From Salinisphaera sp. G21_0 (GTDB lineage Bacteria; Pseudomonadota; Gammaproteobacteria; Pseudomonadales; Endozoicomonadaceae), in assembly GCF_017744115.1 (NCBI RefSeq), contig NZ_JAGHQW010000024.1, positions 1 to 64,000 on the forward strand: a stretch of DNA of 64,000 nucleotides, read 5' to 3'. The notes beneath the pieces are model-generated. The model was not told where the DNA came from, did not search any database, and was given only the letters and a program-made list of their open reading frames with translations. Positions 36,280-46,115 of this stretch are shown here, piece by piece; the first letter of the stretch is position 1; each line of letters starts with the position of its first letter. The position numbers and the translations under genes were made by a program.

Positions 36280-36326
36280 CTTGTAATCAGTGGGTCCCGA
36301 GTTCGACTCTTGGTGCCGGCACCATA
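36280..36326 (+). repeat. attR: 47-bp copy of the tRNA-Thr 3' end
   Basis: It is an exact copy of 26925-26971. It holds only the 3' part of the tRNA, from the anticodon loop on, so it is not a functional tRNA gene. Confidence 0.92.
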
Positions 36327-36332
36327 CACAGC

Positions 36333-36369
36333 AAAGTCCGAAGCGTTAGTAAGCACTTCGGGCTTTTTT
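36333..36369 (+). terminator. Terminator after attR
   Basis: AAGTCCGAAG and CTTCGGGCTT pair around the same 12-base loop as in the terminator after the intact tRNA, and a T-run follows. It is probably the native or second-element copy. Confidence 0.85.
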
Positions 36370-36569
36370 GTGTCTGACGGTTTGCCCCTACTATTGCCCC
36401 CACTTTCGATTGGGCTGTAACGGTACTAATCGGTATCAGGCTCAGATCTGCAATGCAGCCTTCTGTCACTCATGAATAAATACTTCTTACGGTCTTCAGT
36501 AATCAAAGACTGGCCGGATAAATTTTCCTTTGTGCATGCTCAGTCGTCAAAAAACCTTAAGTAGATTTC

Positions 36570-36692
36570 TCCCTCCCTTTTTTTAGTGGTATACCTTCAG
36601 CTCCATTCCGGGGAAAAAATCATTATCTGAAGGCATTTTGTTGTGCGGATATGAAGCTATACCTCCCCCTTTTTTTTAGTGGTGTAGCTTGA
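36570..36692 (+). repeat. Two copies of a CCTCCC-T-run-AGTGGTRTA motif
   Basis: CCTCCCTTTTTTTAGTGGTA (36572) and the CCTCCCCC/T-run/AGTGGTGTA copy (36662) lie 90 bp apart. Around the second, AAGCTATACC and GGTGTAGCTT can form a stem. The stretch 36370-36734 has no gene. Confidence 0.5.
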
Positions 36693-36734
36693 ACCGTTTT
36701 GGCGGCAAAAAATCACAGGGAATCGAGCGACAGA

Positions 36735-37421
36735 CTACCGCCATCTCTGGCCGAAAACCTCATTGGGAATAATGACTTTTCTGGTCCAGTGCTCGCCAAT
36801 CGTTTGAGTGAAATCGCCCCTGACCAACTTGGCTCTTTGCTTCAGCCATTCCCCTTGATCCTGTCTCAGATAAATGCCTTCAATGTTGATGGCACCATAG
36901 TGAGATGGTGTGTTCAGCATTCCCACTAACTGCTCCATTGAAAATTTGCCAGTAGCAAGCGGTTTTATTGGTTGAAGACTCAGAAGGGTAAACAGCTCAT
37001 TACGGTGAGGAACGGAATAGAATTTTTCAGCCTTTCGGTCGTAAATATCAAAACCGACAAACCAGTCTGGCAGGGACTGATAAGCCAGAGAGTGACGGGC
37101 ATAACACCACTCCCCAAACAGGATCAGGTGTTCACCCAGCAGGCTGATCAGATCCGCTTCAAAACGGCCTGCCCACCGCCAGAGGTGTTTGAATTGACCA
37201 CCCGGTATCCCAATCCAGGCACCGCGGTTCTGAGCCCTGAGTTTCCCATCAGGGCCGACTGAGAAACCGACATTGGCACCATCGACTTTTTCTTCCACGG
37301 TCAGCTCTGCCAGGAGTAGCTCATTGGCCTTGCTGGTTGATAAAAGCTTGTCTCCACGGGGTTCACCAGAACTGAGCCATTGAACATGGGGTGTCTGTGG
37401 AAACCGGAAAAAATCGGCCAT
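36735..37421 (-). CDS. RNA ligase family protein
   Basis: The protein has 228 residues from the ATG at 37421 (MADFFRFPQTPHVQW). The frame extends to 37517 but the first 32 codons overlap the end of the upstream gene. Nucleotidyltransferase motif I is EEKVDGANVGFS near residue 42 with the candidate AMP-binding Lys, followed by QNRGAWIG. AINIEGIYLR near residue 180 and RAKLVRGDF near 200 are motif IV- and V-like. Small RNA ligases of this kind repair or seal RNA. It follows the DUF1186/SEC-C gene, and a truncated second copy exists at 46069-46466 behind the second DUF1186 gene. Confidence 0.75.
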   Translation of the reverse strand: MADFFRFPQTPHVQWLSSGEPRGDKLLSTSKANELLLAELTVEEKVDGANVGFSVGPDGKLRAQNRGAWIGIPGGQFKHLWRWAGRFEADLISLLGEHLILFGEWCYARHSLAYQSLPDWFVGFDIYDRKAEKFYSVPHRNELFTLLSLQPIKPLATGKFSMEQLVGMLNTPSHYGAINIEGIYLRQDQGEWLKQRAKLVRGDFTQTIGEHWTRKVIIPNEVFGQRWR

Positions 37422-37530
37422 GGATGAATGCCTGTTGCAGGTTCCGGTTAAGGGTAGATGTTTACTGCCTATCGGCCACAGCACTTCTTGAACTTTTTGC
37501 CACTGCCGCAGGGGCATGGGTCATTGCGGC
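37383..37530. repeat. Direct repeat of about 148 bp (copy A)
   Basis: It is near-identical to 46428-46575 in the same orientation, at a constant offset of 9045 bases. It spans the end of a DUF1186/SEC-C gene and the start of the RNA ligase gene. Recombination between the copies would delete the whole type I restriction locus. Confidence 0.85.
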
Positions 37531-38383
37531 CTGTTTTGGGGGCGGCTCTCAAGAAGGTACCACTATCGTGTAATACGGTACCCTTTGGCGTTCTGTCCGG
37601 AGTAACAGGCCCCTTGGGCTCTGGAATGGTTCGCCGTTGCTCTACCGGCTGGAACGATGCCCAGCTGGACAGTTCAGCGGTGGTGTCGGTGATGTAGTGT
37701 TTGAGATGCCAGAGTTCGTCCAGATTGTCGTACTCTGACACGATCTCGTCTTCGATGCCTTTCAGGGATGCCACGGTGGGGTCGGCCAGCCCGTCCTCAT
37801 AGGCCTTGCGGATATCGGGCAGCAGTTCAGCAAAGCGGAAAGCGGCACAGCATATGATCAGGCTGTCCCACAAAAAGCTGTCCTTGCGCACCGGGTACTC
37901 CCGGAACAGCCAGGTAAAATACGACAGCAGGTCTTCCCGGCTTAATGCCTGCTCGGTAAACAGGGTGACCAGGCTTTCCAGGGCGACAGCACGGACAAAC
38001 TCATCCAGCGCCTCGTTTTCCACCAATGCTTTGAGAGGGGCAATGTCACCTTGGCAGATGGAAGCCAGAATACGGGTCATGCCACCGGTAATGGCATCAC
38101 CAAAGTAAAACTCGGCACTGTCTTTCCAGCTGGTCAGCAGATGGATAATCAGCGGGTACGCCCTGGCTTCCCGGAACTGGCCGAGCAGGAAAATGGCAAA
38201 CAGGGTCAGGCTGTCGTTGAAGTCGTCGTCAATGTCTTCGCCCAGGTCTATAAGCTCCTGAAGGTAGGCCAGCAGATGGGGCGTGATGGCCTCTTGCTGT
38301 TCAACGGCGGCGTTAATGGCGGCGTGTGGGAAGGAGCCTGTAGGGTTGTTGGAAAGCTGTTCCAGAATCTCGTCAATGGTCAC
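37469..38383 (-). CDS. DUF1186 / SEC-C zinc-finger protein
   Basis: This 304-residue protein has an N-terminal DUF1186 helical region ([39 protein letters not shown]) and a C-terminal SEC-C metal-binding motif [21 protein letters not shown] motifs bind zinc and are found at the end of SecA and many unrelated proteins. The function is not known. A diverged paralogue lies at 46514-47596, and both precede an RNA ligase reading frame. Its start overlaps the stop of the hsdS pseudogene. Confidence 0.8.
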   Translation of the reverse strand: MTIDEILEQLSNNPTGSFPHAAINAAVEQQEAITPHLLAYLQELIDLGEDIDDDFNDSLTLFAIFLLGQFREARAYPLIIHLLTSWKDSAEFYFGDAITGGMTRILASICQGDIAPLKALVENEALDEFVRAVALESLVTLFTEQALSREDLLSYFTWLFREYPVRKDSFLWDSLIICCAAFRFAELLPDIRKAYEDGLADPTVASLKGIEDEIVSEYDNLDELWHLKHYITDTTAELSSWASFQPVEQRRTIPEPKGPVTPDRTPKGTVLHDSGTFLRAAPKTGRNDPCPCGSGKKFKKCCGR

Positions 38384-40156
38384 GGATTGGCTGCCTTTGG
38401 CTGGGTTGGTGAATTCGGGTTGGTGGGGTTCAGTGCCTGTGCCACAATGGCATCGGCCAGATGCAGGCGGGTTTGCTGCTGGTGTTGCAGGTGGGTTTTA
38501 ATTTGGTCGCAGAGGGTCATGAGTTGGTCGACTTTGGTGACGATGCGGTGTTGTTCTGCAACAGGCGGTAAAGAGAATAAGTATTTAGCAAGCTTGTCAC
38601 CCGGAAGATGCTTTATTGTTGCTCCGGTAAATAGAGCTGCAAGACGGTTGTTTCTGGTATCAACCATGAGACTGATTTCTAAGTATTTGGGAAGAATCCC
38701 CGCCCAAGGTCTGGCTCTGTGCAGTGCTTTCTGGAAATAAATTTCCTTTTCATGCGACTGCCATATTGCACAACGGCCTGGCTCACCTCCTTCGCAGATA
38801 AGTAGGTCTCCAAATTTTAAACTGAATTCTTCAAGCTCATTTTCTTCAAACTTCATCTCCTTCCAATCATCTAAGTCTAGCCGTTGCCATTGGACATTCG
38901 TATTCCTCAGATACTTTTTCAAGGATCCTGTGTTCTTTGCTTTATCAAGCATTTTTCCAAGTCGAGAAGAAACAGCATTACCAAACTGGCACCACTCCCA
39001 CCCATCCGGCAGCTCAAATGGCTTCTCATCCTCAGCAATCGGCGGCAGCGGATTCTGCTTTTTGATTTTGCCTTCTTTGACCAGTTGGGCTTTTTCGGCG
39101 GCGATGCGTTCCAGCAGTTTGGCGGCGGGTTCGTCGTTGGGGGCTTGGGGTACCAGCTTGCCCATCACGGCCAGTTGCAGGATGGTCTGGCTGGTCGATG
39201 CTCACTTCTGTGGTGAACAGCGTGGTGAAGTGGCTGGCGATGCGCTGCCAGTTCTGTTTCAGTTCTTCGGCATTGGCGCTGCTGGTGAGGGTTGCCAGCA
39301 TGTTTTCTACCAGTGTCGTATGGGCGGACAGGCTGGCTTCGGTCTGCTGTTCAATCTGGTCGCACAGGGCCATCAGTTCATCGACTTTGGCGACGATGCG
39401 GTGTTGCTCTGCCAGTGGAGGAATCGGGATGGGTATCTCTTTCAGCTTGGATGCTTTAATTCCGGTTGCAGTCATGCCTGTTGCATTGTTTTCTAGCTCC
39501 TTTTGAAAAGCTGGAGACATTAGCAAAATTTTCAAAAAAGGGGCTGTTGATGGATCATGTAGCTGAAAGCAAATAGCTCGTTGGGCAAGAGCAAACTTTT
39601 CCTGAATATCTATGATTGCAACATTTCCCAATGGCGCTTCTGGCGTGAATAGAATATCTCCCATCTTGGGGAAACCTCTTGTCATCCAGGCATCGTATTC
39701 ATCCTCAGAAATAAACTCTTCTGGTTGCAAGGATATATAGCCAAAGCGTACGTTCTTGGCTGTTATCAGACGGATTCCCGCTTGAAGTTTTATTGGGGTT
39801 TTCCCACGGTAATCAATAAACTTTGCAAGATTGCCAAGGCGGCAATACTCCCAAGTATCAGGTACTGACAAATATTGATCTTCGTCCGATATATGTTCAC
39901 TAGCCTTAGTCTTAAGGCCTTCTTCCTTAATCAATCGTTTTTTTTCGGTGAATATCTTCTCAAGCAGTTTGGTAGCATGTTCATCCTCCGGATTCTGCGC
40001 CACCAACTTACCCCGCACCGCCAGCTCCAGAATCAGCTCCCGCAGTTTCTTAACGCCATAAAGGTCAATCTTCTTGCCGGAACCCCGGCCAGAAGCGGAT
40101 TTGTTCTGCACCGCCAGCGCCAGGGTAGAGAGGTTTTGGGTAATCAGGGCATTCAT
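38380..40156 (-). pseudogene. hsdS: Type I specificity subunit HsdS, frameshifted
   Basis: The first frame (40156 to about 39186) carries a typical start (NLSTLALAVQNKSASGRG, RELILELAVRGKLV) and one target recognition domain, with IPIPPLAEQHRIVAKVDELM. Near 39186 a 1-base frame change occurs. The other frame then continues with the repeat of the conserved region (GKLVPQAPNDEPAAKLLERI), a second recognition domain and LFSLPPVAEQHRIVTKVDQL. The combined length of about 590 codons fits a two-domain HsdS. One indel therefore broke an otherwise complete gene, unless the half-protein still works as a dimer. Confidence 0.85.
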
Positions 40157-41151
40157 TGTTCAGCTTCCGGAGCCAGCATATTCATAATCAGGCGGATCAG
40201 GGTTTCTTTGTGTTTGGGGTCGGACTCCGCCACCAGCAGGGTCAGGGCAGAAAGGCCAATGTCGTTAATCACCGGCTCACCGTTTGGATTGAACAGGCGA
40301 CCATTGCGGTGCAGAAAGTCCACAAACAGAAAAGCCTCGCTGCGCTTGTTGCCATCGGTAAATGGGTGGTTCTTAACGACAAAGTACAGCAGGTGCGCCG
40401 CCTTGCTTTCGATGGTCGGGTAGGCGGGTTCACCAAAGGCGGTCTGATCCAGGTTACCGAGCAGAGCGCCCAGGCCATCGCCCCGGGGGCGGGCAAACAG
40501 GTCAGAGGCTTCGCCTTTTGCCATTAGCTGCTGTTTCAGGGTCGCCAGATCGTTGCTGGCCTGCTGCGCCGTAGGCAGGGTGCCGCCATGCTGGCCGTGG
40601 GGCTCGTTCAGCTTGCCTTCATCGTAGCGTTGCAGCCAGAGAAAGGTCTGGGTATAGCGGCTGATAATTTCCACCAGCCCACGACCGGTGTCCGTCTGCA
40701 ATTCTGGGGAGGCCGCCGCGTTGCGCACCAGCTTCAGGGCCGCTTCCAGCTCCTGGGCATTCTGCTCGAACCGCTGCTGGTTAATGGTGTAGCCACGGGT
40801 CAGGTGCTCTTTCAGGGTGCTGGTGGCCCACTGGCGAAACTGGGTGCCTTTGCGGGAGTTGACCCGGTAAGCCACGGAGATAATGGCGTCCAGGTTGTAA
40901 TGTTTGACCTTCCGGCGTACCTGCCGCTGGCCTTCCTGCTGAACTATCGAGTAATCCTCGGTAGTTGCCCCGGCGGTGAGCTCGCCCTCTTTGTAGATGT
41001 TTTTCAGGTGCAGGCTGATGTTATCAATACTGGTTTCCAGCAGCTCTGCCAGCTGCCGCTGGGACAGCCAGATGGTCTCCTGGTCCAGCAGTACCTGAAT
41101 ATTCCCCTGGCTGGCTTCATAAATGGCAATGTTAAGGTCGGTGTCGGCCAC
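40153..41151 (-). CDS. RhuM/Fic-domain protein
   Basis: This 332-residue protein joins a RhuM-type N-terminal part (WLSQRQLAELLETSIDNISL, HYNLDAIISVAYRVNSRKGT) to a C-terminal Fic domain with HPFTDGNKRSEAFLF near residue 270, which keeps the catalytic His, Gly, Asn and Arg. Fic enzymes transfer AMP or other groups to proteins. Genes of this type commonly sit inside type I restriction operons. It overlaps the hsdS start by four bases. It looks intact although its neighbours are damaged. Confidence 0.88.
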   Translation of the reverse strand: MADTDLNIAIYEASQGNIQVLLDQETIWLSQRQLAELLETSIDNISLHLKNIYKEGELTAGATTEDYSIVQQEGQRQVRRKVKHYNLDAIISVAYRVNSRKGTQFRQWATSTLKEHLTRGYTINQQRFEQNAQELEAALKLVRNAAASPELQTDTGRGLVEIISRYTQTFLWLQRYDEGKLNEPHGQHGGTLPTAQQASNDLATLKQQLMAKGEASDLFARPRGDGLGALLGNLDQTAFGEPAYPTIESKAAHLLYFVVKNHPFTDGNKRSEAFLFVDFLHRNGRLFNPNGEPVINDIGLSALTLLVAESDPKHKETLIRLIMNMLAPEAEQ

Positions 41152-41224
41152 GTTATCTCCCGTTCCGGTCGGTCAGTGCTTCGCCAAGGATAGTTTGCAA
41201 CTGACCCAGTAACCCTTCCAACTC

Positions 41225-41623
41225 CTACTGTTGTTGCTGATAACTGGCCAGCAGTTCATCCGGATCGTGGCTGATGATTTCGCCCACATGGGGATTCTTG
41301 ATATCCAGGTTGAAGTTACGGGCGGTCACCTCGTCGATACTGACCTTCCAGGCTTGCTCATTTTCTACCCGTGCGGCAAAACCGTCCGCCTCATTGCCCC
41401 ACCAGTCCATTTCCTGCTGAAATTCTTCAAACTTCATGGGGCGGGTTTTGCTGTAGTTTTTCACACCTTCCGGATAGGGATGCTCGTAGAACCAGATCTC
41501 CTTCGTAGGCTGGCCTTTGGTAAAGAACAGAATATTGGTGGTGCAGAGCAGATGGGGGAGCTGCTTTTTCTCTACGCCATGGATCTGCTGTTGCAGGGTT
41601 TGATGATCGGCAGCGGTTTTCAC
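41225..41623 (-). pseudogene. hsdM: HsdM relic with internal deletion
   Basis: The frame joins GVEKKQLPHLLCTTN, which normally precedes the catalytic NPPF motif, directly to ILFFTKGQPTKEIWFYEHPY, which normally follows it. The catalytic core between them is missing. The end (NFNLDIKNPHVGEIISHDPD) matches the C-terminal part of hsdM at 42336-44054. It belonged to a second, diverged type I system. Confidence 0.8.
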
Positions 41624-41631
41624 CTGGTCTT

Positions 41632-42339
41632 TCAGGTGGTCTTTGGCTGTGCTCCACCTGAACCCATTCCAATAAGCCGCCCTTTAAACGCCTTCAGAAG
41701 AAGTAAAAGGTAGGTGTTTAGAAAACCTGTAAATGGAGTGCAAGCACAAACGGCTTGGTTTGTTGTTGCTCGAACATCCAGGATGGCCGTCTTTCCGATT
41801 GTTGCACCATACATTGCAACAAGCACATCGCCAATATTGTTGTAACGTAATGAGCTTTGTTTTAAAGCGAGTTCAGTAACTGTTTCTTCTGATTTGGAAA
41901 TGTAGTCAGATGAAAGTTCCCCTGACTTAAACCAAGGGATATCACCACCATATAGTTCTGAGCTTCCTCTTCGTGGTGTGGCTCCTGCCCCCCACTCTCC
42001 AAGGTCATTTAGCCTTACCCACTCCCATTGCTTTGGTAGCGATTCAAAGGGTTGGTCGTCATTACTGATCACTGCTAGTTTTTTTGGCTTCTTTATTTTC
42101 TTTTCTGTTACCAATTCAGCTTTTTCTGCCTCAATCCGTTCCAACAGTTTAGAAGCAGGCTCATCCTCCGGATTTTGCGGCACCAGCTTGCCCCGCACTG
42201 CCAGCTCCAGAATCAGCTCCCGCAGTTTTTTAATACCAGTCAGCTCCAGCTTGTTACCACTGCCCCGGCCACTGGCGGAACGGGGGGTATGAGTGGTGGT
42301 CAGCAGTTCCAGGTGCTCCGTCAGGGTGTTCAACATCAT
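41632..42339 (-). pseudogene. hsdS: Type I specificity subunit HsdS, truncated to its first half
   Basis: This 235-codon frame has the conserved HsdS start (RELILELAVRGKLVPQNPED) and a complete first target recognition domain (WVRLNDLGEWGAGATPRRGS to IGMGSGGAQPK). It breaks off where the second half should begin and joins the hsdM relic. It overlaps the preceding hsdM by four bases, so this was the original M-S pair. A half-HsdS can sometimes dimerise and work, so function is not fully excluded. Confidence 0.75.
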
Positions 42340-44054
42340 GCCTGCTCCTTCGCCTGGCCGGACAGGGCGATATCCAGAATTGCCTTGATCTTACGGCGGG
42401 TGTCGGTCATGGACTGTTGCTGCTGCTGATAATGGGCCAGCAGTACCTTCGGATCGTGGCTCTCCTGCTCGCCCACATGGGGGTTTTTGATATCCAAATT
42501 AAAGATGGGCCAGTAAATGGCATCGGCCGCTTTTATCTCAGCATCGGCTTTGGCTTTTAACGCCCTGGCCTCGTTGTTCTGCTGAATGATCTGTTCGTTC
42601 AGAGAGGCCTTGATACCGGCATTTTTCGTTGCCTTCAGGTCTTCCTTCAATTGGCGGACGCTCATTTCCAGCACATTGGCCTGCTGCTTATAATGGGTCT
42701 CGTTATCCCAGTGGGGCTGACAGCGTTATTCGGTGGCGGTTTTGATGGCCTTAAAGTCCACCTTCCAGGCTTGTTCGTTTTCTACCCTACGGGCAAAACC
42801 GTCCGCTTCATCGCCCCACCACGCTTGTTCTGTGGCAAACTCTTCCACCCTCATGGGGCGGGTTTTGCTGTAGTTTTTATAGCCCTCCGGATAGGGGTGC
42901 TCGTAGTACCAGATGGTTTCGGTAGGCTTGCCCTTGGTAAAGAACAGCAGGTTGGTTTTGATGCCGGTTTAGGGGTTAAAAACGCCATTGGGCAGTCGGA
43001 TAATGGTGTGCAGGTTGCACTCGGTCAGCAGCTTTTCCTTCAGGCGGGATTTGGTGCCTTCGCCAAACAGAAAGCCATCGGGCAGTACCACCGCTGCACG
43101 GCCATTGTATTTCAATAAGCGGATAAACAGCGCCATAAACAGATCAGCGGTTTCCCGGGTACGGATATCGGTGGGGAAGTTCTTCTCAATGCCTGCCTCT
43201 TCAGTACCACCAAACGGTGGATTGGCCACGATAACATCGACCCGTTCCTCTTTGCTCCAGTCTTTCAGAGGACGAGCCAGCGTATTGTCGTGACGAATCT
43301 GGCTGGGTACTTCAATGCCGTGCAGAATCATATTGGTGGTGGCCAGCAGGTGTGGCAGCGGCTTCTTCTCAACACCAAAAATACTCGCCTCCAGTCGCTT
43401 TTCATCGGCTTGCGTATGTTTGACGTAATGCTTGCGTTTATGCTCGATAGTACAGGTCAGAAAGCCGCCGGTACCACAGGCGGGGTCCATGACCTTTTCA
43501 TCCAGCTTCGGGTCAACCTGTGCCACCATAAATTCGGTGACGGCTCTGGGTGTATAAAACTCCCCGGCATTACCAGCGCTTTGCAGGTCTTTAAGAATCT
43601 GCTCGTACATATCCCCGAAGGCATGGCGTTGCTGAGCCTTATTGAAGTCGATATCTGCCTGAATTCTGTTCACCACCTGTCGGATCAGGTGGCCGGACTT
43701 CATGTAGTTGTAAGCATCCGCGAATACATTACGAATCACTACTGCCCGTTGATCGCCTTCTTTTGCATGAAGTGTTTGCAACTCCGGGAACAGCTCATTG
43801 TCGATAAAGGTTTTCAGTGCGTCCCCAGTGGTACCGGCGGGGTCAGAGGCCCAGTTACGCCAGCGCAGTGGCTCGGGAATAGGGGATACGTAATCATCAT
43901 TAAACATCTCCCACTCATGTTCCCGGTCATCAAAGATTTTCAGGAACAGCAGCCAGACCAACTGGCCAATTCGCTGGGCATCGCCGTCGACGCCCACATC
44001 CTGACGCATAAGGTCCTGGATAGACTTGATGGTGGTACTGATCGACATGGGCAA
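42336..44054 (-). pseudogene. hsdM: Type I methyltransferase subunit HsdM with two in-frame stops
   Basis: One frame spans 573 codons with all expected landmarks: FGDMYEQILKDLQSAGNAGE, the AdoMet site DPACGTGGFL near residue 195, and the catalytic NPPFGG near 280. It is interrupted by TAA at 42969-42971, exactly where the family has Tyr in NPYTGIKTN, and by a second TAA at 42726-42728. Nothing else is damaged and the frame continues cleanly to FNLDIKNPHVGEQESHDP and the stop at 42336. It is either a recent nonsense pseudogene or a sequencing artefact. Confidence 0.85.
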
Positions 44055-44087
44055 TCCTTATGTAAAAACAGATTAGGCAGCGCCGGA

Positions 44088-46115
44088 TTATCCGGGCCGC
44101 CATTGTAAAAGAGGTGAGGGTAAAAATCTGGCGGATTGTGGCTTGCTATACAGCAGGGCCTCCAGCTCCTGAACCGCTTGCAGGTAACCGGATTTGCCAC
44201 CAAAGGCACTGACGAGTTCCATGGGGGCACCAATCTTGCTGAAGGCCTGATCGGTGAGGATGGTCATTTCTTCCACCGGCTCAATGCCCACATCGGCGTA
44301 CTTCTCCAGCAGGGTTTCCAGCACCTGCCGGGCAGCCGCTTCATAGCGGGTAAAGTAGTTGCGCTTTTTCACGTTGTCCGCCCGTTCCCTTCGGGTAAGC
44401 GGTGGCTGATCAAAGGCGACATGGCAGATCAGATCAAAAGGGTCCAGCTCAGTGCCCAGTTCTTTGCTGACGTTGGCCTGCAATTCCGGCCAGAAGACAC
44501 CCTGCTCAGCCAGTTCGTCGATCACGGCCTTTTTCTTGTCGGCACTGCTCCACTTGCGCAGGAAGTCATCCAGGCTGGCGTACTGGCGGGTGACGCATTC
44601 TCTGGTATGGTCGTGCATGGATTCGATGACCAGTTTGCCGTTGGCATCCAGATGCTGTACCCGTTCTCTGGAGACTTTGAATTCCTGACCCTGAACATGG
44701 TATTTGATGCGGGGTTCTGGCTCTCCTTCTTCGCCGGGTGGCGGTGGTGTGGGCGTATCTTCCTCATCGGTGTCATCGTTGCCCCACTCTTCGCCATCTT
44801 CAATGCTGTCGTCTTCACCGATATCGTCAATGTTATCTGGGGTTGTATAGGTATCGTCGGGCGGGTTGTCGTCCGGCGGAACAATATCGTCGCCTTCTTT
44901 GGGTTTGAAAATCTGTACCGGGTCGCCATCGAAGTCTTTGTCGGCAAATCGTTCGGTTGCCTTTTTAAAGTCCATGATGGTGAACCAGTGTTTGTTGTGC
45001 TCCTCATCGATGCGAGTACCCCGACCAATGATCTGCTTGAACTCGGTGGGTGAGCCGATGGTTTTATCCAGCACGATCAGTTTGCAGGTTTTGGCATCGA
45101 CACCGGTGCTCATCAATTGGCTGGTGGTAACGATGGTCGGATAACGGGATTCCGGGTCGATAAAATTATCCAGCTCGGCTTTGCCCTCGTCATTGTCACC
45201 GGTAATCCCCATGATGTATTTGCGGTTTTCTTTGACCCGTTCAGGATTCAGATTGACCAGTGCCTGGCGCATTCGTTCTGCGTGGTCGATGTCAGTACAA
45301 AAGACGATGGTCTTCTGGAATTCGCCGGTTTTCTGCAGGTATTCGGTCACTTTGAAGGCCACCAGTTGGGTGCGCTCGTCAAAGACAATATCACGGTCCA
45401 TATCTTTCTGGTTGTAGATGCGGTCTTCGATCAGGTTGCCGTATTTATCCTTCTGGCCGGATTTTGGGCACCAGCCTTGCTGGTCCACATCCAGGTAGTT
45501 ATCGTAGATTTTGGCAACATCGCGCTTTTCTGGCAGGCGGTCATCGTGGTCGTAGTGTTTGGACTCGACACTGCCATCTTCCCGGCTTTGCAGCAGGTAG
45601 CGGTGTTCTTTCAGGACACGGCAGTCGGTGAACAGGTGGGTAGCTGTGCGGCGCAGGTCTTTTGCGGTAAAGCGTTCCGGAGGCTGCTTGCCTTTCGCCA
45701 TTGCATTCTTTTGCAACCAGTCGTTATAAGCACCCACAAAGCGGCCAAGGTTACGAATATCGATGGGTGATCCACCGGTGATAATAAAGGGGCCATCAAA
45801 GCTGCCTGATATCCGCTGCGCCTGCTCCAGTATGGCCAATGCCCTGTCTGTTAGGAGAACAATGCGTTTTTTGGGGATGGCATTTTTGCCCTTGGTATAG
45901 ATAAAACGGAGTGTTTGCTGGGAAAAATCAATATCAGACCACTTGATATCATTAAGCTGCCCAGGGCGATTATCAAAACAAACAAAACAGAACCGCAACA
46001 GCAGGCCATACAACGGACTCCATGTTTCTTTGCCGGATTCAAGGTGGTGCCACATTTGATGGAGCTCTTCATTGGAGAGTGATCGTTCCCTCCCTTGCTT
46101 TATCCCGTATCTCAT
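44088..46115 (-). CDS. Chimera: integrase catalytic domain fused to HsdR C-terminal part
   Basis: The open frame is 675 codons. Residues 1-213 are the catalytic domain of a P4-type integrase (RFCFVCFDNRPGQLNDIKWS with Arg, RFTAKDLRRTATH, KHYDHDDRLPEKRD with the Tyr). From about residue 214 it becomes the C-terminal half of a type I restriction subunit HsdR (DKYGNLIEDRIYNQKD, TTSQLMSTGVDAKTC, KQIIGRGTRID, an Asp/Glu/Pro-rich linker, and the C-terminal coupling domain). The HsdR nuclease and first helicase lobe are missing. The join is in frame. Probably it is a recombination product rather than a functional fusion. Confidence 0.85.
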   Translation of the reverse strand: MRYGIKQGRERSLSNEELHQMWHHLESGKETWSPLYGLLLRFCFVCFDNRPGQLNDIKWSDIDFSQQTLRFIYTKGKNAIPKKRIVLLTDRALAILEQAQRISGSFDGPFIITGGSPIDIRNLGRFVGAYNDWLQKNAMAKGKQPPERFTAKDLRRTATHLFTDCRVLKEHRYLLQSREDGSVESKHYDHDDRLPEKRDVAKIYDNYLDVDQQGWCPKSGQKDKYGNLIEDRIYNQKDMDRDIVFDERTQLVAFKVTEYLQKTGEFQKTIVFCTDIDHAERMRQALVNLNPERVKENRKYIMGITGDNDEGKAELDNFIDPESRYPTIVTTSQLMSTGVDAKTCKLIVLDKTIGSPTEFKQIIGRGTRIDEEHNKHWFTIMDFKKATERFADKDFDGDPVQIFKPKEGDDIVPPDDNPPDDTYTTPDNIDDIGEDDSIEDGEEWGNDDTDEEDTPTPPPPGEEGEPEPRIKYHVQGQEFKVSRERVQHLDANGKLVIESMHDHTRECVTRQYASLDDFLRKWSSADKKKAVIDELAEQGVFWPELQANVSKELGTELDPFDLICHVAFDQPPLTRRERADNVKKRNYFTRYEAAARQVLETLLEKYADVGIEPVEEMTILTDQAFSKIGAPMELVSAFGGKSGYLQAVQELEALLYSKPQSARFLPSPLLQWRPG

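Noticed and set aside
36280-36360. Second tRNA-Thr gene at attR
   Set aside because: Only the part from the anticodon loop to the CCA is present; acceptor 5' strand and D arm are missing, so it is an att copy.
43290-44108. Plus-strand frame opposite hsdM (272 codons) and others opposite hsdR and hsdS
   Set aside because: The minus-strand frames carry clear HsdM/HsdR/HsdS motifs; the plus-strand translations have no recognisable content.
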